Below are positions 34,799-43,908 of a stretch of DNA of 64,000 bases, piece by piece (position 1 is the stretch's first letter; each line of letters begins with the position of its first letter). The position numbers and the translations under genes were made by a program. Under the pieces are notes generated by a model. It was not told the origin of the DNA. It did no database searches and saw only the letters and a list, made by a program, of their open reading frames with translations. The stretch is taken from positions 62,001 through 126,000 of the forward strand of contig NC_015512.1 in assembly GCF_000212735.1 (NCBI RefSeq), written 5' to 3'. This DNA is from Haliscomenobacter hydrossis DSM 1100 (GTDB taxonomy: Bacteria; Bacteroidota; Bacteroidia; Chitinophagales; Saprospiraceae).

Positions 34799-35381
34799 AG
34801 CTTTAGGTGTAAATGGATTTTGTTAAATTTTACACAATTTAATTATAAATTTAACAAAATCCAAATTTTTTAGACTTTGCTCATTCCGTAGCTGTTCCGG
34901 GTACCACTCGTGCACGAATTTCAATCTCCGGAAGTACTCAGCGGGGAGTAGGATACAAACCTCCGGCCACGCTACGCGAGGATTCCCCGCGCTAGGGGGC
35001 TGGAAGGTGCTGCGTTGAGCAGCAGCCCGCAGCGATAGCGGAGGGCCGAGCCGCGAGGCGAGCCTGGAAGACACCGACCCGACGCAGGAGGGGAGCGCCC
35101 AAAAGATGAAAAACCTTGCTCATCACTCCCCTACTCAGTTACGATAGATTCGGCCACTTTAACGGGTTGCGGTTTCAAAACGAAGTCGATGACCATTGGC
35201 TTTTCGATCAAAGAAACAATTCAGTAAGCAGATTGAAACCTTTTTTAACAAAATCCGTACATAATAAAGTGGTATTGAATGTAATCATTTCCAACTGGCA
35301 ATATTGCCAAATCAAAAATTACTCGAATCAATTCTGTAAATTTATTTCTTCCCGTTCCTAAGCAGAAAACCCAAGCCGATT
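34799..35381. other. Intergenic region with GC-rich structured block
   Basis: About 34920-35100 is GC-rich with several short hairpins (for example CCCGCAGCGATAGCGGAGGG and GAGCCGCGAGGCGAG), similar in flavour to 33503-33735. The remaining ~270 bp before the helicase gene are AT-rich and probably hold its promoter. No gene is seen. Confidence 0.45.
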
Positions 35382-38300
35382 ATGCATCAATCAACCCATC
35401 AAAGCGGATTTATACTCCCTGATTTAATTCGACAGTTAAAAACAGCTGGCATTGCAGCTGGAGATCAAATCGATGCATTGTTGTCTTCGGTTGCGAACTT
35501 TCAGACCATCTCAAGTTTTGACCTGTCGAAGCGGTCGAAAGACGCCGACAGCCTGCTCTGCGTATTGCACAACCTCATTGTAAGAGGAGCGCCTACGTTC
35601 ATTCCGCTACAAATAGAAGCAGAGTTAGCCAAGCATCTTGATTGTCTGGAAGACAACGGATCTACCAGCGAATGTGGCTATCGCCTTATCGAACAAGGGA
35701 ACGAAGTTTTGCCAACCTGTTGGGATGCACTGCACCTTATTGACCCCCGGCTTACCCGTGAGGAGGCGCTTATCAACTACCATACCGGTGAAGAGCGCAT
35801 GGATAGTCAGGCAGAAGAGCACTTCTTCTTTGAACACATTCCTCAATATTTAGCAGAAGGTTCGGGAGATTTTTTGTTGCAGTTGTTCCAAACTCAGCGC
35901 AGCATGGACTCAATAGTTGGGAAAAAAGAAGCTGGTGGTTTTTGGGACCAACGCATAGATTTTGCTCTGGAATTTCCGTACCAAGTCGATGAAAAAAGAG
36001 GGCTGTGCCTGGAAGTAGATGGGCCTCATCACCTGGACATGGCCCAAAAAACGCTTGATCACCGCAGAGATGAAGTAGCCTTAAAAGCAGGGTACAATAC
36101 CTTTCGATTTCCCGTTGGAAACTTTGGCAGAGAGGAACATGTCACGCAATTCCACAAGCTCAAAGCAGCGCTCAATCATCCTTCCATAAAAAGATTTCAA
36201 TCCAACTACCAAAACCCACTTTACCGTTCAGCCGTAGGGCGCGTCGCATTACAATTGATGCTAAGTCCTATGGCCATTGCTAGAATACAACTGGTGTTGG
36301 CAAAAGCAATCATTGCCGGAGCACTATCCCTGGAAGCTGAAACCTGGAACATAGCTGTACTTGAAAAAGACGTCCCCTGCGCCAAGTTGGCCATTGACAA
36401 CTTCATGGAAACGCTGCGGCAACTGGTTGGCTTAGAAAAACAGCAACAAAGGCTCCCAAAAATAGCGCTAAAAGTATACGTGACGCCAGCGTTTCAGAAC
36501 TTTGAACTAAACCGGGCAACCAGCCTATTCCTGGATGAGGAACTTAGCCAAGATGAAACATCCTACGATTTGTATATTGAAATTAGCACCCTACAACGTA
36601 CACCCATGCTTTGGCGGAAGCACAACTGCCCGAGCGCAAAAAATCAGGTTCAGATTTTCTCTGCTTACCATCATCATGAACCCATTTCACTATTGTTTAG
36701 CGAACGCATCCAATGGAGGGAACTATGGGACGATGTATCAAAGCAACCCATACCAGCGGCGGAGAGCGCACTGACCTATTTTCTACAAAACATCTTCCGC
36801 AAGAAAGGCTTTCGGCCAGGCCAGATTCCAATATTGAATTGGGCCATGCAAAATCAAAGCGTCATTGGTTTGTTGCCCACCGGTGGAGGCAAATCATTGA
36901 CCTACCAAATTGCGGGACTATTGCAACCCTGCATGACCCTGGTTGTCGATCCGATCAAATCATTGATGAAAGACCAGGTCGACGGGTTGAAAAGAATGGG
37001 CATTCACCGTACCGTGTACATCAATTCAAGTTTAAGCTTCAAAGCAAAGCAACAAGCGCAGCAAAAAATGCGCACAGGAAAAGCCCTATTCGCCTTTGTC
37101 AGTCCTGAACGCTTACAAATGGACCTATTCAGGGCGTTGCTAAAAGGAATGTTCGACCATGGAATCTATTTCGCCTATGGAGTCATCGACGAAGTACACT
37201 GTGTTTCCGAATGGGGCCATGACTTCCGAACCTCCTATCTATTTCTGGGAAAAAACCTGCTAGAGCATTGTCGCACTAAAACAGGAAAAGTGACCCTATT
37301 TGGATTGACCGCCACCGCCTCCTACGACGTATTGGTCGATGTACAAAGAGAGCTCTCTGGCAACGAACCCAGGCATGAGATACCCGATGAGCGCATCATC
37401 CGGCATGAAACTACCATTAGAGATGAAGTTCAGTTTGTGGTCGACAAAATAGAAATAGAGGATGAGCAGCTGCACGAAATAATCGCAACTTCCACACCAC
37501 AGGCCTTTGCCTTTAATATCAACACCGCCATAGGAAAGTTAAAACAGGAGCGCAGCAAGTTTCATATTGAGCACGCAGCGGATAATTTGTCTCGGTTTCT
37601 CAATCACCCTGAAAAAGTAGTCAACGCGGACCTATTGCAATTGATCTATGAAGACAGCCAAATACCCAGTGTAGAGAGTGTACTTCAAAAAATAAGGCTT
37701 GAAGAGTTAGCGCTTCAAAATTTCTGGCTCAATGAAGGTTTGAATGCTGGCATCATTTTTACGCCGCACCGAAAAAAAGCATTTGGCGTTGAGGGCGTAC
37801 AAGAGCGGCTCGCCCTGGAGACAAATGTTCGACTTGGTACGTTTATGGGCGTCAACGATGAAGACCCATTGGTTGCGGCTGAAGTTGAACAAAACAACCT
37901 GCATAATCAAGACGCATTTCTGGCCAACCAACTTGACGTAATGGTGGCCACGAAAGCTTTTGGAATGGGCATCGACAAAAGCAACATCCGATTGGCGATA
38001 CACAACAACTACCCTGGGTCAATTGAGAGTTTTGTACAAGAAGCCGGTCGGGTAGGACGCGATGGCAAAATGGCAGTTTCGGTGATCCTTTTTAATGAGA
38101 AAAAATACCAGCACCCCAACACAACGGAGGCAATTGACCCCGATTTTGAAAAGCAGCTTTTTTTCCACCACCTAAGTTTTAAAGGTACTATCAAAGAAAA
38201 AGCGGTGCTGGCAGAATTGCTAACGCAAATTATCTTTCCGACAAAAAGCAACAATGCGTTACTGTGCGCAGGTATTTTACCAGAAGAAAAAGAGGTTTCA

Positions 38301-39812
38301 TGCACAGTTCTACTATCGGCATTTGGCGGCGACCATTATTTGTGGTTGAACGACAACAGCGGGGAAACCTATGGGAACATAAGGTGGTCTAACGGGCAGA
38401 TTAATACAAACAACGCCACGGTAGAGGCAAATCTGGCCTTACAGGCAATGCAACAACTGTACAGTCAAATGGAAGAAAGTGGTTTTCTTAAACAGCCCGT
38501 TGTTGACTTTCAAAATTGGCTGAATAAGGCCAATCCACAAACGCCAGAAGACGGCATTGAAAAACATCTGGTAAACTTGGAGGAAGGCGCATCCATTTCC
38601 ATAACCATTCCCTTTCAGAACGACCACCATCAAATTTATCGGCAGATTTTGCACCTGTGTGGCCCCATGGATCCGCACCTGAATACAGAAATAATCAGCA
38701 GAAATATCCAAAGCAACGGTCGTCAATTTTTAGAAAAATTGGCAGTCATTCTCCATTGGGCAACTGGTTTGGACGCAAAAATCCTGCTTGGTGCGAATCA
38801 ATTGAAACTATCAGCTGAACAATTTCTGCAGCGGCTTGAATTACAGCTCAACTCTATACGCGAAAAGTCCGATACCGAAAAAGCATTGTACCGGCTCTCG
38901 CTCATTGGGGTCATTGATGATTACACCGTAGATTTTCGGACCAAGACCTTTACCATTAAAGTGACAAAAAAACCTGTCCAGGAATACAAAAACCACCTTC
39001 GGAACTACCTCAGTAAATTTTACACCACCAGAAGAGTCGAGGAAATCCTGGAAGAGCTTCCAAGTCGAAAAGGCGCATCCGATATTCAACGCATCCTCAA
39101 TTTCCTCATTGAGTTCCTTTATGAGGAAATTGCCAAAAAGCGCTTTGAGGCGATCAATGCCATGCGTGCGTTGTGTACCCTTGGATATGAAGGAGGGAAC
39201 ATCGAAATAAAAAGCTTTATCCATCTTTATTTCAACTCCAAGTACGCCCAAAAAGAATATTACCTGACCTTAGACCCAGTAAGTGCCTCGGCCTACCGAA
39301 AATTATTCAAAACAGAAACGGACAATGTTTCGCTGAACCATTGGACAGAAGGAGGAAAAAATGCGGATATCGACCTGGTTTTTGACTACATGCAGTTGAT
39401 GTTAGACGACTACAACGGAGCACAAATCAACAACCTTAAACACCTGCGGGGAGCCTGTACCCGTTTGTTGATTGTATACCCGGACAATTACGTTTTGCGG
39501 CTACTGCGGGCTTACGCCATGATTCTACTCTCAGAGCGCCAGGCAAAAGGAAGGATACCCACCGAACTTGCACTATCCGACTTAGAAACAGGCTTCCTCC
39601 AGATCTACCAAGAAAAATCCAGTCAAAAGGCGTTGTGGGAAATTTTGCAAGCATTCAATACCGCAATACTTCATCAAATCGACGCCAGCAATACCTCGAT
39701 TCGGAACGAAATTGAAGCCATATTTGAACAAGTGCTGTTGTTGATACACAGCGAATGGACCAAAACCTTTACACAAACCCTATCCTCACAGCTTAATCAC
39801 ATCATGCCATGA
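35382..39812 (+). CDS. PD-(D/E)XK-like nuclease fused to RecQ-family helicase
   Basis: In this 1476-aa protein, residues 185-245 resemble a DUF559/PD-(D/E)XK fold: RIDFALEF with Asp193, LCLEVDGPHH with Glu211 and Asp213, then KAGYNTFRFPV. A RecQ-type superfamily 2 helicase follows, with LLPTGGGKS (about 497-505), VIDEVHCVSEWGHDF (about 602), FGLTATAS, and the C-lobe FGMGIDKSNIRLAIHNNYPG with QEAGRVGRDG. The last ~500 residues are unassigned. The stop overlaps the start of the coiled-coil membrane gene by 4 bp. Helicase-nuclease fusions of this size in defence islands usually attack foreign DNA; that role is inferred. Confidence 0.85.
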   Translation: MHQSTHQSGFILPDLIRQLKTAGIAAGDQIDALLSSVANFQTISSFDLSKRSKDADSLLCVLHNLIVRGAPTFIPLQIEAELAKHLDCLEDNGSTSECGYRLIEQGNEVLPTCWDALHLIDPRLTREEALINYHTGEERMDSQAEEHFFFEHIPQYLAEGSGDFLLQLFQTQRSMDSIVGKKEAGGFWDQRIDFALEFPYQVDEKRGLCLEVDGPHHLDMAQKTLDHRRDEVALKAGYNTFRFPVGNFGREEHVTQFHKLKAALNHPSIKRFQSNYQNPLYRSAVGRVALQLMLSPMAIARIQLVLAKAIIAGALSLEAETWNIAVLEKDVPCAKLAIDNFMETLRQLVGLEKQQQRLPKIALKVYVTPAFQNFELNRATSLFLDEELSQDETSYDLYIEISTLQRTPMLWRKHNCPSAKNQVQIFSAYHHHEPISLLFSERIQWRELWDDVSKQPIPAAESALTYFLQNIFRKKGFRPGQIPILNWAMQNQSVIGLLPTGGGKSLTYQIAGLLQPCMTLVVDPIKSLMKDQVDGLKRMGIHRTVYINSSLSFKAKQQAQQKMRTGKALFAFVSPERLQMDLFRALLKGMFDHGIYFAYGVIDEVHCVSEWGHDFRTSYLFLGKNLLEHCRTKTGKVTLFGLTATASYDVLVDVQRELSGNEPRHEIPDERIIRHETTIRDEVQFVVDKIEIEDEQLHEIIATSTPQAFAFNINTAIGKLKQERSKFHIEHAADNLSRFLNHPEKVVNADLLQLIYEDSQIPSVESVLQKIRLEELALQNFWLNEGLNAGIIFTPHRKKAFGVEGVQERLALETNVRLGTFMGVNDEDPLVAAEVEQNNLHNQDAFLANQLDVMVATKAFGMGIDKSNIRLAIHNNYPGSIESFVQEAGRVGRDGKMAVSVILFNEKKYQHPNTTEAIDPDFEKQLFFHHLSFKGTIKEKAVLAELLTQIIFPTKSNNALLCAGILPEEKEVSCTVLLSAFGGDHYLWLNDNSGETYGNIRWSNGQINTNNATVEANLALQAMQQLYSQMEESGFLKQPVVDFQNWLNKANPQTPEDGIEKHLVNLEEGASISITIPFQNDHHQIYRQILHLCGPMDPHLNTEIISRNIQSNGRQFLEKLAVILHWATGLDAKILLGANQLKLSAEQFLQRLELQLNSIREKSDTEKALYRLSLIGVIDDYTVDFRTKTFTIKVTKKPVQEYKNHLRNYLSKFYTTRRVEEILEELPSRKGASDIQRILNFLIEFLYEEIAKKRFEAINAMRALCTLGYEGGNIEIKSFIHLYFNSKYAQKEYYLTLDPVSASAYRKLFKTETDNVSLNHWTEGGKNADIDLVFDYMQLMLDDYNGAQINNLKHLRGACTRLLIVYPDNYVLRLLRAYAMILLSERQAKGRIPTELALSDLETGFLQIYQEKSSQKALWEILQAFNTAILHQIDASNTSIRNEIEAIFEQVLLLIHSEWTKTFTQTLSSQLNHIMP

Positions 39813-40372
39813 ACGAAAAAATCCATACCGCATTAACCAGTCTGGAAGATCACCTCAAAGAAATCAAACATTGGGCCGATTTAATCAAAAATACAGAAAG
39901 CGTAGCCACCGATTCCATTGAAAAGGCGGCTACTGGCATTGCAAAAGCCAGCCTCCTGGTCACTCAAATCCAGACGGATTATGAGACCGCGGTGTTGTCC
40001 TTACAAAGTTCGAGCACCCAGATGATGGCCATGGTAGAAGACGTCATCGATGAATACAAACAGTTGGCAAAGGCGGCTCAGGAATTGGTTGATTATCTTC
40101 GAAGCGTCAATTTTCCAAGTCGCCTGGATAAAATCGATACCTCCATCGCCGGGATCAATCAAGGGGTGAGTAACTTGTCGGATAAATTAGAAAGGTTCCG
40201 CGATCAGCTGATCACAAAAGTTGAAGCAGAGCACCAGGTTACCAGACAGAGTATACAAGACCTACAAGGGCAAGTCATTCGGTTGAAAAACCGGCAAGTC
40301 TGGTTTTTTGGGGTGTCTTTGTTCCTCTCCCTCTTGATTGTGGGCGCATTGCTTTACCTGATTTTGAGATAG
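39809..40372 (+). CDS. Coiled-coil protein with C-terminal membrane anchor
   Basis: In this 187-aa protein, residues about 1-160 are helical with heptad-like spacing (LDKIDTSIAGINQGVSNLSD), and residues 165-186 (VWFFGVSLFLSLLIVGALLY) form one transmembrane segment at the extreme C-terminus. It overlaps the helicase gene by ATGA, so the two are translated together and probably work together. Tail-anchored coiled coils next to a nuclease-helicase could tether the enzyme at the membrane or form an effector. No family recognised. Confidence 0.75.
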   Translation: MNEKIHTALTSLEDHLKEIKHWADLIKNTESVATDSIEKAATGIAKASLLVTQIQTDYETAVLSLQSSSTQMMAMVEDVIDEYKQLAKAAQELVDYLRSVNFPSRLDKIDTSIAGINQGVSNLSDKLERFRDQLITKVEAEHQVTRQSIQDLQGQVIRLKNRQVWFFGVSLFLSLLIVGALLYLILR

Positions 40373-40438
40373 GGCAACTGGAACAGCGCAATGAAATGCA
40401 GGGGGAGTGTCTTCAGGCACTCCTCCCCCACCCTTTCC

Positions 40439-41026
40439 TTACAGAGGCTGCGGCGGCGTGCCGTTCATCTTCAGCGGCTTTTTCGCCATGATCCGAAACA
40501 CAAACGGCTTCGCCGGATCGAAGCAGGCCCAAAACGAGTCCTCCATCTGGAGGATCAGGTAGCCCACGCTCCCGTAGCTGGGATCGCCCTCCTCGACGTG
40601 CATGACGTAGCAGGGTTTGGCACCGGTTTCCTGCTGGTAGAAGCGAAACGCTTCGTCCTGGCACCAGGCGGCGAAGTTTTTGGTGATGATGAGGATCTGC
40701 TTGTTGGGCGTACCATCGTGCTTCCGGGAGCGGGTAGAGTCGATGCAGACCGTTAGGTTAGGCGTGTGCAGCGGGTACTTGCGGCAATTGAGCAGCACTT
40801 CATTTTTGGCGAAGTTGATGGTGCCTTCGTGGGTGTAGAGGCAGGGATTCGGGCAGTCCATCTGGCCGGAGATGATGCGCTGGGGTGCTTGGTAGAGGGA
40901 GGCTTTGCAGTCGGCGAAGGATTGCTCCTGGGCAGCGGTGGCGGTGTTGAGGGTGGGGTCGAAAGTGGAAGTGGTGCAAGCGGCTAGGGCCAGGATGAGG
41001 GGGAAAATGAAATGGGTGGTTTTCAT
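40439..41026 (-). CDS. Predicted lipoprotein
   Basis: This 195-aa protein has a signal sequence and lipobox (FPLILALAACTTS, Cys17), so it is likely lipidated. The mature part has several Cys (DCPNPCLYTHEG, LNCRKY, TVCID) and strand-rich character. No family recognised. It is convergent with the coiled-coil gene and unrelated in function as far as can be seen. Confidence 0.65.
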   Translation of the reverse strand: MKTTHFIFPLILALAACTTSTFDPTLNTATAAQEQSFADCKASLYQAPQRIISGQMDCPNPCLYTHEGTINFAKNEVLLNCRKYPLHTPNLTVCIDSTRSRKHDGTPNKQILIITKNFAAWCQDEAFRFYQQETGAKPCYVMHVEEGDPSYGSVGYLILQMEDSFWACFDPAKPFVFRIMAKKPLKMNGTPPQPL

Positions 41027-41529
41027 AGCAAATGCGGTTTTAGAGATGAAAGATGAGAGATGAAAGCGGGTGGCGATCGGTCTCTTGGGTTTTGCGCGTT
41101 GCTATGAAAAGAGAGTTGGGTTCCGGAACCGGAACAGGAGACTGTGCTTCGTGGAGTGATGATGCCAGAGTGGCGGATTGCGGGGATAAAGATAGGGGGA
41201 ATTTGGGAATGGGGCAAGGGGGGGGGCCACGGGCGGCCACTTGGAAGGCGGCTACAATGGGGCGGCCACTTAGGGCCGCCCGTACAGGGGGAAAGTAGCG
41301 CTTAGATTACAGTTAATTCTCATTAAATGAGATATATTTATATTTTATTAAAAACAAATGTAACTCAGTTGACAAATTAAGCACTTATTTTAACATTAAA
41401 ACATATGACTTCTTCTTAACTCGGATTTACTTTACTATATTCGCAGGAGTGTGAACAAATTTTTTGAGTTGTCAAATTCAGCAGGCTTGACCGCTTGATG
41501 AGCAGTCGTATTCAAAAAACTATGAAGAA
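41027..41529. other. 503-bp spacer at the left edge of the AT-rich island
   Basis: The left part is GC-rich with GGGCGGCC repeats (41230-41280). From about 41300 the sequence becomes AT-rich. A TATATTCG box near 41437 resembles a Bacteroidota -7 element and could drive drmE. No gene seen. The abrupt change in base composition suggests an insertion boundary. Confidence 0.4.
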
Positions 41530-43908
41530 ATGAACGAACTCCTCAAATATATAACTGATTTAAAAGCGAAATCATCTGAGCACCTTACTCGAGCCTATAA
41601 CATAGATCGCTTTTTTCTTACCGATTTCGAACTAATTAATTTTTTCTTATTGGATCAAGCCATCAATAACGGACAGAATCTCTTTATCAGGGTTCCCCAA
41701 AAAAATCAGGAAAATGGAATTTATTTACCTACTATAATTTCAGTCGCGATTGCCCTCTTTTTCAAAAATTATTGTGAAAATAGTACTTCTTATAAGGTGG
41801 GAGACATTCTCCAGAAGAAAGGTACACGATACAGAATAACTGCTCAATCAGAAGGTAAGTTTAACTTGGAATATGTGCATAATGGCACAAAAACTTTGTT
41901 AGAAGGTGTCACTACTTCCGTTTTAAACAGAGACTATATAATCACAAACGCAGACTATAACAGTCGAAAAGTTAAAACAAAATTTATCGATTATAGAACT
42001 CTTTTTAAGGAAATTTTTAATACCGAAAAATTCCCTTCTTCCTTTACCAGCAAAGCAGTAGTTATAATTGAGAAAAAGGATTTTCTGGATGAGTTAAAAG
42101 GCCAGTCTTTTTCATCTACCATTAGATTGGATAAAGCCATTCCTTATCAATGGGTAAATAAAAATGGGAATTTTGAAACCACTCCTATTCCGATCGACCC
42201 TATGATTTATCTTGTCCCAGATTATGAAACATTCAAGGAATTCATTTTTGGTGCTGACATACAAGTTGATATGGTTGCTGTGGTTGGGAAGAACAAATAC
42301 CAATCTGACACTCTCAGACAAATCAAAAGGGATTTAAGGGAAGAAGTCATTCCGTTTGCAATGATTATTGGGAACGAACCCATAGAAGATGAACATGGGG
42401 TTTTCAAAAAATGGAACTGGACAAATTCTGAAGTAGCTATCCTTCAAAATACACAACAGGCTGTCACAAGAGTTCAGTCTACCCCTCAAGATGAGTTACA
42501 AATTGCAATAGAAAATTTCGAAAGTTATATTCATAAACTCAATGAAAGCTATGATATATCGCTACCTAAATTCAGTGGTTTTAAGAAGCTTTTGTATCAA
42601 CTAGTAATGCCTAGTGACAAAAGCAGGCTCAGAAATCAACTTGAGTATATAAGGTATAATATTGCCAAGTGTTACAGTGAAGAGATCGATTCTACTTTGT
42701 TCAATCAGGGCCTTGGCTCAATAGATGAGATCAACGAGTTAAATACCAAAGTAGAAAAACTTTTTACAGGGTTCTCCAATTCAAAACTTAAATTATTGAA
42801 TCAAGTTAAGTTCGACTTTGTAGTTATCCCCACAAATCCAAAAGATGCAGCTGACATTTGGGCTAAAGAATCAAAAGTAAAGACTTTGAATTTTCTTGAT
42901 TTTAAGCGTAAGATTAAAAGCATTACAAAACAAAAAACATTTTTGTTTCTCAGTCCATTTGGTTATACTTTGAATCTTCAAGACTTGTATGAGTTAATGA
43001 AATCGACTAATCATCACTACATCCTCTTGGGGTATGCTGAAGAAATAGAAGTATTTTATTGCCTAGAAAAACGGTATGAAAACTCATTATCTCTTGAATT
43101 CAAATCAAAAGAGAGGCAATCTCTCTCAGGAATTAAATTTTCTCATCTTGAGCAGCCAGAAGAAGTTCACAACCTGATTGACCGGATTGGTACAAAGTCA
43201 TCTGAACAGGAAGAGAGATATAACCTTCACGAAAATATACAAATCACAAATTATCAAATTGGTTTTGATACTGGAGAAACTCAAATTTTAGAAAGCACAA
43301 AATCCGTGCTCGTTGAAAAACATGAGCAGTCAACACGTCTCAAAGTATCAAGTCTAGTTCCTGGAGACCGGGTTCGAATTTATTTAAATCTTTCTAAAGA
43401 GCTACTTTTTGAGACGGCAAAAAAGCTAGACTCAGAAGGAACCCTTTCAACTATCGAGCGACATTCAAAACTTTGGAAAAAAGGCCTTTCAGATCATTTG
43501 CAAAAAAAGAATTCCAAGAACCCAGAAGAAGGACTACTTCAGGAACTAAAAAGGGAGGGTATCTCCATTACAAGCCCAGTTACATTAAAAAGTTGGCTTA
43601 ACCCAGACAGCGCTGTTAAATTCCCTCAAAAACAACGTGACCTAATGGCTATCATTAAGGCTATAAAAAACCAACAATTGGAAGAAGAGTTCTCTGCTAT
43701 TTGCCAAAGCAGAAGAACATATAATGGAATCATGATTGCACTAGGACGTGATCTCAGTGACGAGGTAATGGATTACATAGTATTTAAGAAAAAGGGGCAA
43801 ATGCTTAACACATTCCCTGAATCAGTAATTCAATCTTTTGTAAAAGCTTCAGCACCTATCAGGACAATCAAAACCATTCAAATTACTGAAAATGAAGAAT
43901 ATGGATAA
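41530..43908 (+). CDS. drmE: DrmE-like protein of class 1 DISARM
   Basis: This 792-aa protein is followed directly by drmA and drmB, as DrmE is in class 1 DISARM. Size fits DrmE. The N-terminal half (to about 300) reads as an inactive helicase- or nuclease-like fold (FLLDQAINNGQNLFIRVPQ, VAIALFFKNY); the C-terminal half is helical (LSTIERHSKLWKKGLSDHL). DrmE is needed for DISARM, but its activity is unknown. It overlaps drmA by 17 bp. The call leans on context. Confidence 0.7.
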   Translation: MNELLKYITDLKAKSSEHLTRAYNIDRFFLTDFELINFFLLDQAINNGQNLFIRVPQKNQENGIYLPTIISVAIALFFKNYCENSTSYKVGDILQKKGTRYRITAQSEGKFNLEYVHNGTKTLLEGVTTSVLNRDYIITNADYNSRKVKTKFIDYRTLFKEIFNTEKFPSSFTSKAVVIIEKKDFLDELKGQSFSSTIRLDKAIPYQWVNKNGNFETTPIPIDPMIYLVPDYETFKEFIFGADIQVDMVAVVGKNKYQSDTLRQIKRDLREEVIPFAMIIGNEPIEDEHGVFKKWNWTNSEVAILQNTQQAVTRVQSTPQDELQIAIENFESYIHKLNESYDISLPKFSGFKKLLYQLVMPSDKSRLRNQLEYIRYNIAKCYSEEIDSTLFNQGLGSIDEINELNTKVEKLFTGFSNSKLKLLNQVKFDFVVIPTNPKDAADIWAKESKVKTLNFLDFKRKIKSITKQKTFLFLSPFGYTLNLQDLYELMKSTNHHYILLGYAEEIEVFYCLEKRYENSLSLEFKSKERQSLSGIKFSHLEQPEEVHNLIDRIGTKSSEQEERYNLHENIQITNYQIGFDTGETQILESTKSVLVEKHEQSTRLKVSSLVPGDRVRIYLNLSKELLFETAKKLDSEGTLSTIERHSKLWKKGLSDHLQKKNSKNPEEGLLQELKREGISITSPVTLKSWLNPDSAVKFPQKQRDLMAIIKAIKNQQLEEEFSAICQSRRTYNGIMIALGRDLSDEVMDYIVFKKKGQMLNTFPESVIQSFVKASAPIRTIKTIQITENEEYG

